Assembly: GCA_009829735.1 (NCBI GenBank)
Contig: CM020619.1
Span: forward strand, 27,058,063 to 27,122,062
Length of the DNA stretch: 64,000 bases
Origin: Pyropia yezoensis
Taxonomy: Eukaryota; Rhodophyta; Bangiophyceae; Bangiales; Bangiaceae
Reading direction: 5' to 3'
Of the stretch, positions 31,901-41,749 are shown one piece after another. Position 1 is the stretch's first letter, and every line of letters begins with the position of its first letter. Both the position numbers and the translations under genes were made by a program. The notes below the pieces were generated by a model. It was not told where the DNA came from, did no database searches, and was given only the letters and a program-made list of their open reading frames with translations.

Positions 31901-32729
31901 CAAGATCAATGTCAAGCTTCGGCCATCCTCGGCTTATCATCCCCAGACGGACGGCCAGACCGAGTTCATGAACAAGAAAATCGAAGAAATCCTCCGATGC
32001 TTTGTGAACCACAACCAAAGCAATTGGGACCTGTACCTCGCGAACGTCGAAGTCGCGTACAACCACTCGATCAACTCGGTGACAACTTACTCCCCGTTCT
32101 TCTTGACATACGGCTACGAGCCCAACGTCGTACCATTTGACACCCTGAGAAGCCCCAACGACAAGGTACCAGCGCTAGCAGAGTGGTTATCCACTCTCCG
32201 AACGGTACACAAGAACGCCGATGACGCCATCCGCAAGGCGAACGTTTATCGCGCTGAGTATGCCAACAAGTCAAGGAGGGACTGCCACATTTCCGTAGGC
32301 GACCTCGTCATGCTGAGCACCAAGAACCTCATGCCGGAATCTTACCAAGGGGCCCGGAAGCTGATGCCCAAGTACTCGGGCCCTTACAAGGTCATCGAAG
32401 CTGTTACACCCGTCACGTTCCGTCTGAATCTTCCCCAAGCGGTGCTTGGCCGCAAGGTTCACAACGCGTTCCACGCTAGCCTGCTGAAGCCGTTCCATAC
32501 CGACACACAATTTGGTCTATCTCCGTACCCGCCTCCTCCGATCACCCTGGACGACGGCTCCGAGGCGTACGAAGTAGAACGCGTGCTTCAGCATCGCACG
32601 CGTCGCGGACGCTCACAGTACTGGGTGAAGTGGAAAGGGTACCACGACACCGAGAACTCCTGGGTTTCCGAAAATGACATCGACGCCCCAAAGCTCCTGG
32701 CGGCCTTCCACTCCCCTGGACGGGTTTAA
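28920..32729 (+). pseudogene. pol: pol, unit 1 (nonsense-mutated)
   Basis: Protease to chromodomain as in unit 2. A TAG at 31302-31304 replaces CAG (Gln) just before the integrase zinc-binding domain. A truncated product would keep protease, RT and RNase H but lose integrase and chromodomain. Downstream of the stop the frame stays open to 32729. A silent change (gca/gcg) near 30968 also distinguishes it from unit 2. It cannot produce a full Gag-Pol alone but could use proteins from an intact copy. Confidence 0.93.
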
Positions 32730-32740
32730 GGGGGCGGAGG
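32728..32740 (+). promoter_or_regulatory. polypurine tract, unit 1
   Basis: aagggggcggagg lies directly before LTR2. In unit 2 (39547-39558) the same tract has one G fewer, which explains the 1-bp difference between the two unit lengths. This tract primes plus-strand synthesis in LTR elements. Confidence 0.8.
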
Positions 32741-33732
32741 TGTAAGGACTAAATCCTTACATACAATTTCTCTGGCGATTCGCCGGCACGCGGCTGCAAT
32801 CCGGCGGATTAAATTCGCCTCTGAACTTACAGTTGTCAAGATTGGCACGTGGCCGAGCGGAACGGGCGCCACGTTCGAATTCGAAAGATCCAAGGTTCGA
32901 TTCCATGTGCTACCTGAATGACAGTGAATCTTCCAGATGCTGACGCAGCAATGACACCTGCTGACCGTGAATCAACGAGGGCACGACAACGTGGCATGAC
33001 GGTGTCAATACGCCGAGGCGGCTTGACACCGAACGTAGAAGCTTCCATCCGGACTGCCATCCGGAGCCCTTTCCGGGCCTCCATCCAAGGCGTCCATCCC
33101 GACCAACCAGAGGCCGACATCAAGGACATCAATGCTTCCAGGGCGTTCCACGGCCACGCCCAGAGCCCACGCCAACGCCGCGCCCTGGGATGACCGTGGA
33201 CTCCCTCCCTACGCACTCTGTGAGAGGGGGGCGACCGCCCATGGGCGATTCCGAGGCAACTAGTGCCTGACCTTCTGAGGGACTACGCGGAGGGCGTTCT
33301 GAGAGACCCCCTAGGGGTACATATACGGAGAGACCGAGAGCCGAGGGAGAGAGACCGAGAGGGAAGGGAGGACCATCGACCGAGTACCATCGACCCAAGA
33401 GAACCATCGACTTTACCCTTGAACTCCTGTCACCGTCGTCGCGCTCACCCCACTGCACACCCCAGCACTCTTCCCCTTCCCCGGGCTTTCCACCAACCCA
33501 CACTCTTCTTCTTCCCCGGGCCTGTCACCGGCCCGCGACCTTCTCCTTCCCTGGACCCCTCACCTGCTCACACCCTCCTCCTTCCCTAGACCCCCCTCCG
33601 CTCACAAGTACGCGACCGCCGTTCCGTGTGTGCGTGGAGTGGTGTGGGCGTAGGGCCGTGCGGCGTGCGTGCGTGCGTGTGCGTGCGCTGGTGGTGTGCG
33701 TGCGAGTGTGCGCGTGCGCCGCGGGCCTTACA
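32741..33732 (+). repeat. LTR 2 (shared middle LTR)
   Basis: Serves as 3' LTR of unit 1 and 5' LTR of unit 2. I see no difference from LTR3 and two from LTR1. It contains the same tRNA-like A/B-box segment and TATA-like site. Primer-binding sequence follows at 33735. Confidence 0.97.
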
Positions 33733-34313
33733 TTTGGTAGCTTCAGATAGTTGCCTGCCCTGCGTGCGTGCGCCCCCGACACCGAGCGCTTTTGCGCGGT
33801 AAGGCAGCCTTTGGGCTCGCCGGCCTCTCCCCGGGTCTGTCGCGGGGCGCCACTGTGTTCGGGTTTGCCCTATACCTCCGGGCCACGGCGCCATTCGGGG
33901 TGGGGCCTTCCCTCTCGGGGCCCCCTTCGTCCCGTCACCCCAGTCTGCCTTGTGCAACTGGTGGGGGGGGTCGGTTCGGTAGCAACGGGGCGCACCGCCG
34001 CGCACGCGGGGCGGGCGGCGACTGAGCGACCTGGGCATTTGGTCGAGCTCCTCTGCGCGGCGACTCTGTGCAGGCTTGCCCGGTCCGGGAGCTTCGTGCT
34101 CCTTAAGTGGACCGGGTCAGTCCTCCACAGGGTCCCGAGTGGCTGGACTGTGGTTTTGACCCAGTCCCCCATTTTCGTGTTTACACGAGCGCACAGTGAG
34201 CTCGGTCAGCGCGTCTCAGTGCAGACTCCCACGCACCCAGTGGCCTCGTGCCTGGGGCGCTGGCAGTTCTCCACTGGGGCGCAAGGAGTAGGGGCGAGGG
34301 TCTGACATAGCCT

Positions 34314-34883
34314 TTGGACTTTTGTGCACACCCCGTTCTTGCTCCTGCCCTCGTTTCACAGTGGCTCCCAACCAGACTACCTCGACGGCGGCCCAACCAG
34401 ACTACCTCGACGGCGGCGTCTTCCTCGGAGTACCCGTCGCTGCCGTCTTCCTCGACAACCACAGGCGCGTCATCCTCGACTACCCCAAGCAAGACCGCGC
34501 CGGCGGCGCTTCCCCCTCGCGACCGTCACGGTCGGCGCCTTCTCCTCCCACCGGCGCCGCGCGTGCCGCCCCCTCCGCCTCGCCAAGTGGCGGGTATCCG
34601 TCCTCACACGGCGCAGACGGTCGAGCGCCGGGCGGTCCGCCAAGAGTACCGGAACGCGCACGGGCGGATTAACAAGAAGCGCTTCTTCTGCAAGTTGTGT
34701 GACCAGAAGTGTTACGGCGAGTCTACTTGGCGCGAGCACCGCTTGTCGCGCCGGCACCGCCGCAAGGTCAACCCGCCCAAGCTTCCCAAGTGCCTCGACT
34801 GCGACCGTGTCTTTGAGACCACCGCGCACTACGAGCGCCACACCCGTAGTGAGGATCACCTGCGCGTTATTCGGAAGAAGTAG
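34314..34883 (+). CDS. accessory double zinc-finger ORF, unit 2
   Basis: Identical to the unit 1 ORF except Glu for Lys two residues before the final zinc-binding His (gaggatcac versus aaggatcac). Two C-x2-C-x12-H-x5-H fingers are intact. As in unit 1 there is no in-frame ATG. Preservation in both copies says little about selection because the copies are so young; related elements elsewhere would be informative. Confidence 0.7.
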   Translation: MDFCAHPVLAPALVSQWLPTRLPRRRPNQTTSTAASSSEYPSLPSSSTTTGASSSTTPSKTAPAALPPRDRHGRRLLLPPAPRVPPPPPRQVAGIRPHTAQTVERRAVRQEYRNAHGRINKKRFFCKLCDQKCYGESTWREHRLSRRHRRKVNPPKLPKCLDCDRVFETTAHYERHTRSEDHLRVIRKK

Positions 34884-34944
34884 TCCGTTTTTTTTCTTTT
34901 GTTAGTAGTCTTCTTGAAACAAAGCTTTTGCTTGGTTTTCAACA

Positions 34945-35760
34945 ATGGCTTCTGGCAGCACTGCTGGGGATGGCACCCCAGCTGCCATAAGTGCGGACAC
35001 TTGGGCGGAGATGACCTCGTTCGTGAACCGGCTGGGCCAGGAAACGGAACAGCTCCGTCGCGAGTTGGCTGCAAGCCGCCCTCGCTCCGACAAGCCCAAG
35101 CTCAACAAGCCGGCCCCTTTCTCTGGCCGCACCGGTGCGATCGATGCCTGGGATTCCCATATGGACACCTACGTCGCGAAGGCCACCGCTGAAGAGGCAC
35201 TGCTTGTGGCAACCTCGTACCTGCAAGGTGAGGCGTTCACCTGGTGGCAGACGTTTACCGGGAAGTCTGAAGTGACGAGCTGGCCAACGCTTCGCGAAGC
35301 GCTGAAGCTGCGCTTCAACCCTCTTAACAAAGTTCAGGCTGCACGCGACCTTCTGCACAAGTGGAAGCAGATGAAGGACGTCGCGAGCTACAACAAGTCT
35401 TTCCAGTCGATCATCCTGGACATCCCCGAGATCACCATGGCTGAGCAGATCGACCGCTACAGTCGCGGCCTCAAGAGCTACATCTGGGAAGCGTTGTGCC
35501 TTAAGCAGTATGACACGCTGGATGCAGTAATGCGAGATGCCCTGAAAGTGGAAGCGGCCAAGCGAGGTGCTCGTCGAGTCACCAACACGGAAGGTGCCGC
35601 AGCGGCTACCAATGGGCCTGTCCCGATGGAGATTTCCAACGTGCAGCTCGGGAAGCTTACGCCCGAAAAGCGTAAGCGCTGCATGCGCGAAGGGCTGTGC
35701 CTGCGCTGCCGCGCCAAGGGTCATATGGCCAAAGACTGCCCAAAAGGCCGAGGGAACTGA
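34945..35760 (+). CDS. gag: gag polyprotein, unit 2 (intact)
   Basis: Structural protein that packages element RNA into cytoplasmic particles. The 271 codons start at ATG 34945. The capsid-like core contains PAPFSGRTGAIDAWDSHMDTY and GEAFTWWQTFTG, typical of retrotransposon Gag (DUF4939/retrotrans_gag type). Near the C-terminus is one zinc knuckle, C252-x2-C255-x4-H260-x4-C265 (CLRCRAKGHMAKDC). The stop is TGA at 35758-35760. Pol overlaps in the -1 frame, with a slippery heptamer just after the knuckle. This copy has no nonsense mutation. Confidence 0.97.
   Translation: MASGSTAGDGTPAAISADTWAEMTSFVNRLGQETEQLRRELAASRPRSDKPKLNKPAPFSGRTGAIDAWDSHMDTYVAKATAEEALLVATSYLQGEAFTWWQTFTGKSEVTSWPTLREALKLRFNPLNKVQAARDLLHKWKQMKDVASYNKSFQSIILDIPEITMAEQIDRYSRGLKSYIWEALCLKQYDTLDAVMRDALKVEAAKRGARRVTNTEGAAAATNGPVPMEISNVQLGKLTPEKRKRCMREGLCLRCRAKGHMAKDCPKGRGN
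35739..35745 (+). promoter_or_regulatory. -1 ribosomal frameshift heptamer C CCA AAA
   Basis: CCCAAAA sits in the gag frame as C CCA AAA (codons begin at 35740), fitting X XXY YYZ. Slippage by -1 yields CCC AAA AGG, continuing into pol, while the 0 frame ends 13-15 bases later at TGA. A short hairpin AGGCC...GGCCT follows directly with no spacer, which is shorter than usual. Unit 1 has the same heptamer at 28920-28926. Confidence 0.7.
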
Positions 35761-38700
35761 GGCCTAAAGAGCGATCTCCGCTGGTCGCAGTTCCCGACCC
35801 CGACATCTCGCCTGCTTTTCACAAACCCCACTTAGGCCTTCTAAGCTCTCATGGGATGGTCAATGGGGAACCTGCCAAGATTCTGTTTGATGATGGCGCT
35901 TTGACAAACTTTGTTTCTTCCTCATTCGTCAAGCGCCTGGGAATTGCTACGAACGTCTCCAGTGAAGCCGCCCTCATGCCTGACGGAAGCACGTACAACC
36001 TCACGTCAACAAAAGATCCCTTAGAAGTTTGCATCCAAGATTACCAAGACGACCTCTATTTTGCTGTATGCCCTGTTGCCTCCTATGACGTCATCCTCGG
36101 CAAGAAGTGGCACGAAGACTACAACGTACGCAAGAAATACAGAACCAACGTGATCACCTTCCGTAAGGACGGTCGGGCCCAAAGAATCAACGCTGCTCTT
36201 GAGCTCTCCAAGACCATCTGGAGTAAGCACAAGTTAGCACAACACCTCAAGAGACGCAATGTCGCTTTTGCGATCCTCCTACGACCCCAAGCTCCTCAAG
36301 AACCCTTAGAACTGAATGCCATAGAAATGAACCAAGCCTCGAGCGACAAGGATATCCAAAATGTCCTGCTCGAGTACCAAGACGTTTTCCCCGATGATCT
36401 ACCGAAAGGACTTCCCCCCGACCGCGGCCGACCGCGCTTCAAGATCGAGTTGGCCAAAGAAGCGGAACCCCACAAGAAAGGCATCTACCGCCTGTCTGAG
36501 TCAGAGAGCCAAGAGCTGCTCCGCCAAATTCGAGATCTGATCGAGAAAGGCTTCATTCAACCAAGCACGTCACCGTGGGGAGCTCCGGTACTATTCGCTG
36601 CCAAGAAGGATGGTGGCTTGCGCCTGTGCATCGACTACCGAGCCCTGAACAAACAAACGGTCAAAAACTGCTATCCTCTCCCGCGGATCGACGAGATATT
36701 CGACAACCTGCGCCAAGCGTCGATCTTTACTTCTTTGGATCTCCGCTCGGGATACCATCAGATCCGGCTCGACTCCGAGTCCATCCCTATGACGGCTTTC
36801 CGAACCAAGTACGGCCTATTCGAGTTCTTGGTCCTTCCGTTCGGTCTCACGAACGCACCTGCGGCTTTTATGAACCTAGTCAACGATATCCTGCGACCTT
36901 TCATCGACAAGTTCGTGTCGGCCTACCTCGATGACATACTCATCTACAGCAAGACTAAGGCCGAGCACGTGCAACACGTAAGGCAAGTATTTGAGAAACT
37001 ACGGGAGCACAAGCTGTACGCCAAGACCTCCAAGTGCAAGTTTGGCCGCACCTCTGTTGATTTCCTCGGACACGTCGTCTCAACGAAGGGCTTTGAGATG
37101 GAGCGCGTCAAAGTCGAGGCTATCCAGAAGTGGCCAACTCCAAAGACCAAGCGTGATGTGCAGTCGTTATTGGGAATGGTGAACTTTTACCGCCGATTTA
37201 TCAAGGATATGGCCACTGTGGCGAAACCTTTGACGGAGTTGACAGGTATTGTCGACTTCGACTGGACCTCGCGCCGCGAAGACGCTTTCCTTGCCCTCAA
37301 GAGAAAGGTCATGAGTGCTCCGGTACTTCGTGCTTTCGACCCTGAGCTTCCGGTGGTGCTGTCCACGGACGCCAGTGGTTGCGCATTGGGAGCTGTGTTG
37401 GAGCAGGATGACGGAATGGGACGTCGTCCTGTCGCCTATTTCTCCCAAACGCTGAACATCCACGAACAACGGTACACCATCCGAGAGCGAGAACTTCTGG
37501 CGATTGTACAAGCCATTCGACACTGGCGATGCTATCTGCATGGACGAAGCTTCGTCGTCAACACCGACCACGAGTCGCTGCGCTACCTGAAAACCCAAGA
37601 CAAGTTGAACGACCGACAAGTGCGTTGGTTGGAGGTGCTGGAGCAGTACGATTTTAAGATCGTGCCGGTACCAGGAACAAGGAATGCTGTGGCCGACGCG
37701 CTCTCGCGTAACACTGAAACGGCTCAGCCACGCGTCGAAGCAAACGCTGAGCTGCTCTCTCGCGTGCTTAAACAAGCAATACCTGCGACCATGGAACCTG
37801 ACGAACCTGAGACTACCCCTGAACAACCCAAGAAACCCAAGGAACCCGAGAAACCCAAGAACGTCAAGCAACCCAAGCAACCCAAGCGGAAAGCGGCCAA
37901 AAGGAATCGGTCTGCTGGAATTACGGACAAAACCCAAGAACGATCTTGCCACACTGGCAATCTCGCAAACTCCCAAGATACCACCGAAGCCCCACGATCC
38001 ATGAATGATTGTGCCACACAGGCACTTTCGCAACCCCCCAAGATACCGCGGAAAACCCAAGACAACGTCGATGTACATCCTATCAGCAACGTGTCACACC
38101 TCGAGCTAAAAAAAGACGATCAGGTAGGCCTTCTAGCGGCTTATGCTGAAGACCCCGAGTTTGCCGAGATCGTGCAGAACCCTAACACCCCTTTCCAACG
38201 GGATGGCTGCTTCATCATGAGACACAACCACATTTGCATCCCGAGAGGCCATTTTAGACAGGCCATCCTCCACGACTACCATGATACACCTAGCAAAGGT
38301 CACATGGGCGTGCGAGAGACAACCAAAGACGTCGTCTCCCGGTTCTACTGGAAGACGATGCGACAAGACATCAAAGACTACGTGCAAAGCTGCGACGCCT
38401 GCCAACGTTTCAAGAGCTCCACCCAAGCTCCACTAGGGCTTCTACAACCCTTAGAGCCTCCGAGCCGGCCGTGGCAGAGTATCTCCATGGATTTCATCAC
38501 ACCCCTCCCGTTGACTGCCCGCGGCCACAACGGACTGCTGGTCGTCGTGGACCGGCTCTCCAAGATGATTAGACTGGCCCCCACGGAACCTGAGACGAGC
38601 GCGAAACATGTCGCGCAATTATTCCACGACCACGTCTACCGTGCCTTTGGACTTCCTGCGGACATCGTCTGCGACCGAGACCGGATCTTTATGTCCCAGT

Positions 38701-39548
38701 TTTGGCGCGGACTACTGGACAAGATCAATGTCAAGCTTCGGCCATCCTCGGCTTATCATCCCCAGACGGACGGCCAGACCGAGTTCATGAACAAGAAAAT
38801 CGAAGAAATCCTCCGATGCTTTGTGAACCACAACCAAAGCAATTGGGACCTGTACCTCGCGAACGTCGAAGTCGCGTACAACCACTCGATCAACTCGGTG
38901 ACAACTTACTCCCCGTTCTTCTTGACATACGGCTACGAGCCCAACGTCGTACCATTTGACACCCTGAGAAGCCCCAACGACAAGGTACCAGCGCTAGCAG
39001 AGTGGTTATCCACTCTCCGAACGGTACACAAGAACGCCGATGACGCCATCCGCAAGGCGAACGTTTATCGCGCTGAGTATGCCAACAAGTCAAGGAGGGA
39101 CTGCCACATTTCCGTAGGCGACCTCGTCATGCTGAGCACCAAGAACCTCATGCCGGAATCTTACCAAGGGGCCCGGAAGCTGATGCCCAAGTACTCGGGC
39201 CCTTACAAGGTCATCGAAGCTGTTACACCCGTCACGTTCCGTCTGAATCTTCCCCAAGCGGTGCTTGGCCGCAAGGTTCACAACGCGTTCCACGCTAGCC
39301 TGCTGAAGCCGTTCCATACCGACACACAATTTGGTCTATCTCCGTACCCGCCTCCTCCGATCACCCTGGACGACGGCTCCGAGGCGTACGAAGTAGAACG
39401 CGTGCTTCAGCATCGCACGCGTCGCGGACGCTCACAGTACTGGGTGAAGTGGAAAGGGTACCACGACACCGAGAACTCCTGGGTTTCCGAAAATGACATC
39501 GACGCCCCAAAGCTCCTGGCGGCCTTCCACTCCCCTGGACGGGTTTAA
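35739..39548 (+). CDS. pol: pol polyprotein, unit 2 (intact; PR-RT-RNaseH-IN-chromodomain)
   Basis: Enzymatic polyprotein of a chromovirus, open from the gag overlap to TAA at 39548 (open frame from 35697). Order: aspartic protease (LFDDGALTNF, Asp in D-D-G-A); RT with LRLCIDYRALNKQT, LPFGLTNAPAAF and catalytic YLDD (36924-36935); RNase H (STDASGCALG, then NTDHESLRYL); a Pro/Lys-rich linker; integrase HHCC finger (HMGVRETTKDVVSRFYW...CDACQRF) and D-D-E core (Asp near 38488 and 38675, Glu near 38780 in TDGQTEFMN); GPY/F-type C-terminal domain; chromodomain (YEVERVLQHRTRRG...YWVKWKGYHDTENSWVSE). The chromodomain directs integration to marked chromatin in known relatives. No frame defect is visible, so the unit could be active. 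Confidence 0.97.
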   Translation, partial: PKRPRELRPKERSPLVAVPDPDISPAFHKPHLGLLSSHGMVNGEPAKILFDDGALTNFVSSSFVKRLGIATNVSSEAALMPDGSTYNLTSTKDPLEVCIQDYQDDLYFAVCPVASYDVILGKKWHEDYNVRKKYRTNVITFRKDGRAQRINAALELSKTIWSKHKLAQHLKRRNVAFAILLRPQAPQEPLELNAIEMNQASSDKDIQNVLLEYQDVFPDDLPKGLPPDRGRPRFKIELAKEAEPHKKGIYRLSESESQELLRQIRDLIEKGFIQPSTSPWGAPVLFAAKKDGGLRLCIDYRALNKQTVKNCYPLPRIDEIFDNLRQASIFTSLDLRSGYHQIRLDSESIPMTAFRTKYGLFEFLVLPFGLTNAPAAFMNLVNDILRPFIDKFVSAYLDDILIYSKTKAEHVQHVRQVFEKLREHKLYAKTSKCKFGRTSVDFLGHVVSTKGFEMERVKVEAIQKWPTPKTKRDVQSLLGMVNFYRRFIKDMATVAKPLTELTGIVDFDWTSRREDAFLALKRKVMSAPVLRAFDPELPVVLSTDASGCALGAVLEQDDGMGRRPVAYFSQTLNIHEQRYTIRERELLAIVQAIRHWRCYLHGRSFVVNTDHESLRYLKTQDKLNDRQVRWLEVLEQYDFKIVPVPGTRNAVADALSRNTETAQPRVEANAELLSRVLKQAIPATMEPDEPETTPEQPKKPKEPEKPKNVKQPKQPKRKAAKRNRSAGITDKTQERSCHTGNLANSQDTTEAPRSMNDCATQALSQPPKIPRKTQDNVDVHPISNVSHLELKKDDQVGLLAAYAEDPEFAEIVQNPNTPFQRDGCFIMRHNHICIPRGHFRQAILHDYHDTPSKGHMGVRETTKDVVSRFYWKTMRQDIKDYVQSCDACQRFKSSTQAPLGLLQPLEPPSRPWQSISMDFITPLPLTARGHNGLLVVVDRLSKMIRLAPTEPETSAKHVAQLFHDHVYRAFGLPADIVCDRDRIFMSQFWRGLLDKINVKLRPSSAYHPQTDGQTEFMNKKIEEILRCFVNHNQSNWDLYLANVEVAYNHSINSVTTYSPFFLTYGYEPNVVPFDTLRSPNDKVPALAEWLSTLRTVHKNADDAIRKANVYRAEYANKSRRDCHISVGDLVMLSTKNLMPESYQGARKLMPKYSGPYKVIEAVTPVTFRLNLPQAVLGRKVHNAFHASLLKPFHTDTQFGLSPYPPPPITLDDGSEAYEVERVLQHRTRRGRSQYWVKWKGYHDTENSWVSENDIDAPKLLAAFHSPGRV

Positions 39549-39558
39549 GGGGCGGAGG

Positions 39559-40550
39559 TGTAAGGACTAAATCCTTACATACAATTTCTCTGGCGATTCG
39601 CCGGCACGCGGCTGCAATCCGGCGGATTAAATTCGCCTCTGAACTTACAGTTGTCAAGATTGGCACGTGGCCGAGCGGAACGGGCGCCACGTTCGAATTC
39701 GAAAGATCCAAGGTTCGATTCCATGTGCTACCTGAATGACAGTGAATCTTCCAGATGCTGACGCAGCAATGACACCTGCTGACCGTGAATCAACGAGGGC
39801 ACGACAACGTGGCATGACGGTGTCAATACGCCGAGGCGGCTTGACACCGAACGTAGAAGCTTCCATCCGGACTGCCATCCGGAGCCCTTTCCGGGCCTCC
39901 ATCCAAGGCGTCCATCCCGACCAACCAGAGGCCGACATCAAGGACATCAATGCTTCCAGGGCGTTCCACGGCCACGCCCAGAGCCCACGCCAACGCCGCG
40001 CCCTGGGATGACCGTGGACTCCCTCCCTACGCACTCTGTGAGAGGGGGGCGACCGCCCATGGGCGATTCCGAGGCAACTAGTGCCTGACCTTCTGAGGGA
40101 CTACGCGGAGGGCGTTCTGAGAGACCCCCTAGGGGTACATATACGGAGAGACCGAGAGCCGAGGGAGAGAGACCGAGAGGGAAGGGAGGACCATCGACCG
40201 AGTACCATCGACCCAAGAGAACCATCGACTTTACCCTTGAACTCCTGTCACCGTCGTCGCGCTCACCCCACTGCACACCCCAGCACTCTTCCCCTTCCCC
40301 GGGCTTTCCACCAACCCACACTCTTCTTCTTCCCCGGGCCTGTCACCGGCCCGCGACCTTCTCCTTCCCTGGACCCCTCACCTGCTCACACCCTCCTCCT
40401 TCCCTAGACCCCCCTCCGCTCACAAGTACGCGACCGCCGTTCCGTGTGTGCGTGGAGTGGTGTGGGCGTAGGGCCGTGCGGCGTGCGTGCGTGCGTGTGC
40501 GTGCGCTGGTGGTGTGCGTGCGAGTGTGCGCGTGCGCCGCGGGCCTTACA
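39559..40550 (+). repeat. LTR 3
   Basis: Ends CTTACA at 40550 and is followed by the target duplication ccagc (40551-40555). No difference from LTR2 was seen. Carries the same A/B-box segment. Confidence 0.97.
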
Positions 40551-40685
40551 CCAGCTTGGCGGACGCGGCTGCCAGCCCGCACTCCTCGGGGAGGACCGTC
40601 GCGGCGGGGGGGGATCAGCCCGCCTCCGCCCACGGCAGTGTGGCCGCGGGGTGCTCGGAGGCTGCTTCACACAGCCGGTAGCTGG

Positions 40686-41144
40686 ATGGCGAGCGCGGCG
40701 TCGATCGCCGCTTCGGCGGAGGACTCACAGCCACTTGTCTCGGCAGCCGGGTCGGCCGACGTCGGGGCGTCGGGGGCCATCGCGACAGCAGCGGCTATGC
40801 GGGGAGCCAGCGGGGTGGCCCCCAAAGGAGTATTCGTCGCTTTCGCGGCCCTTCTGCTGCTTGCTTTTTTCAAGCTGTACGGCACATATGCGGTGACGTG
40901 TAGCAGTGCGGAGGCGGCGGGGGGTGGCATCACTATCTGGGATCCTTTTGCAGAGCTGCGCCGCTCGCGAGCTCGAAGACCGCCATGGAAGCTAATCACG
41001 GAAGAAAGGGACGGCCACGTCGTGAAGTTGTCTGGGGTACATGCCACCTTGACCGCCAAACCACATCACAAAGCCGGCACGCACAAAGCCGGCACGACAT
41101 GTGTCCCTGTTTCATGTCTACACAGACGCCTTCGTTGTATATAA
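40686..41144 (+). CDS. small single-pass membrane protein, unknown
   Basis: A 152-residue frame from ATG 40686. Ala/Ser-rich N-terminus of about 50 residues, then one hydrophobic segment (GVFVAFAALLLLAFFKLYG) and a C-terminal region with ITIWDPFAELRRSRARRPPWK. The layout suits a type II or tail-facing membrane protein. Near the C-terminus a short DNA repeat (aaagccggcacgca) gives HKAGTHKAGT. No family is recognised. It starts 131 bp right of the retrotransposon array, so its promoter region may have been separated by the insertion. Confidence 0.4.
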   Translation: MASAASIAASAEDSQPLVSAAGSADVGASGAIATAAAMRGASGVAPKGVFVAFAALLLLAFFKLYGTYAVTCSSAEAAGGGITIWDPFAELRRSRARRPPWKLITEERDGHVVKLSGVHATLTAKPHHKAGTHKAGTTCVPVSCLHRRLRCI

Positions 41145-41197
41145 AGCGCCTCTTCTTACCGCAGTTCACACGGCTAGGAACATGGCTGGCTACAGAT

Positions 41198-41749
41198 CTA
41201 GCGCAGGTAGTCTGGCAGGTCCTCAGGGTCGACGGCAGAGTCTCCGTCTTCCACACGCCCATTACCGCCCTCGGCACCCGCCGCACCCCCGGCAGGTCCC
41301 GAAAATTCTGTCTGGTCGGTGATTTCGGTCGCGCTTGCATTGCCCAGTCCGCAAACGTGGCACCTCACACCGCGGCTGCGGGTGCTGCGGCGGCCGCCGG
41401 CACACGCTGCGGCGGTGGGAATAGCCGCGCAGCAGGCAGTTTTGGTAGCCATAACTGGAAGGGGGGGGGACGCCGTTGCACGGGGGGGGGCTACTGTTGC
41501 AGCAAGAGTGACGGAGGGTGCAAGCCGCCGCGCCGGCTCCGGCTCCGGGGGGGGTGAGGCGCCGCCGCCGCGCCCGACGCCGCCACCACCGCCGCCGTTG
41601 ACGCCGACGGGAGCGGGATCGGGAGGGGGGCAGGGGGGCGAGCGCCGCCCCACAGCTGTTGCATCTGTCGTGCGCCGCTGTCGCTGCGGCGCCGCGGTGC
41701 GACACGGCGCTGGAGCAGGACCGGGCGGGCGGCGGGGGCCCACCGCCAC
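41198..41749 (-). CDS. possible coding fragment with acidic C-terminus
   Basis: The minus frame ends VRCHVCGLGNASATEITDQ... followed by a Gly-rich and acidic tail (SAVDPEDLPDYLR). That segment is not homopolymeric and contains one CxxC, so it could be the 3' exon of a gene. Everything upstream is Pro/Ala/Gly/Arg low complexity, and other strands are equally open. No family recognised; weak support. Confidence 0.2.
   Translation of the reverse strand: MAVGPRRPPGPAPAPCRTAAPQRQRRTTDATAVGRRSPPCPPPDPAPVGVNGGGGGGVGRGGGASPPPEPEPARRLAPSVTLAATVAPPRATASPPLPVMATKTACCAAIPTAAACAGGRRSTRSRGVRCHVCGLGNASATEITDQTEFSGPAGGAAGAEGGNGRVEDGDSAVDPEDLPDYLR

Larger units (their letters stand above)
25922..40550 (+). 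mobile_element. tandem Ty3/gypsy chromovirus array (LTR-internal-LTR-internal-LTR)
   Basis: Three 992-bp LTRs alternate with two nearly identical internal regions; unit periods are 6819 and 6818 bp. The whole array has one 5-bp target duplication, so it arose from one integration plus recombination between LTRs. Each internal unit holds a primer-binding site, a GC-rich leader, a double zinc-finger ORF, gag, pol (protease-RT-RNase H-integrase-chromodomain) and a polypurine tract. I count only about six base differences between the units and two between LTR1 and LTR2, so the array is very young. Confidence 0.97.

Noticed and set aside
37167..38078. Antisense 303-codon ORF over RNase H/linker of pol (also at 30348-31259)
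   Set aside because: Shadow frame of pol; the strong pol motifs on the other strand explain it, and it shows no domain.
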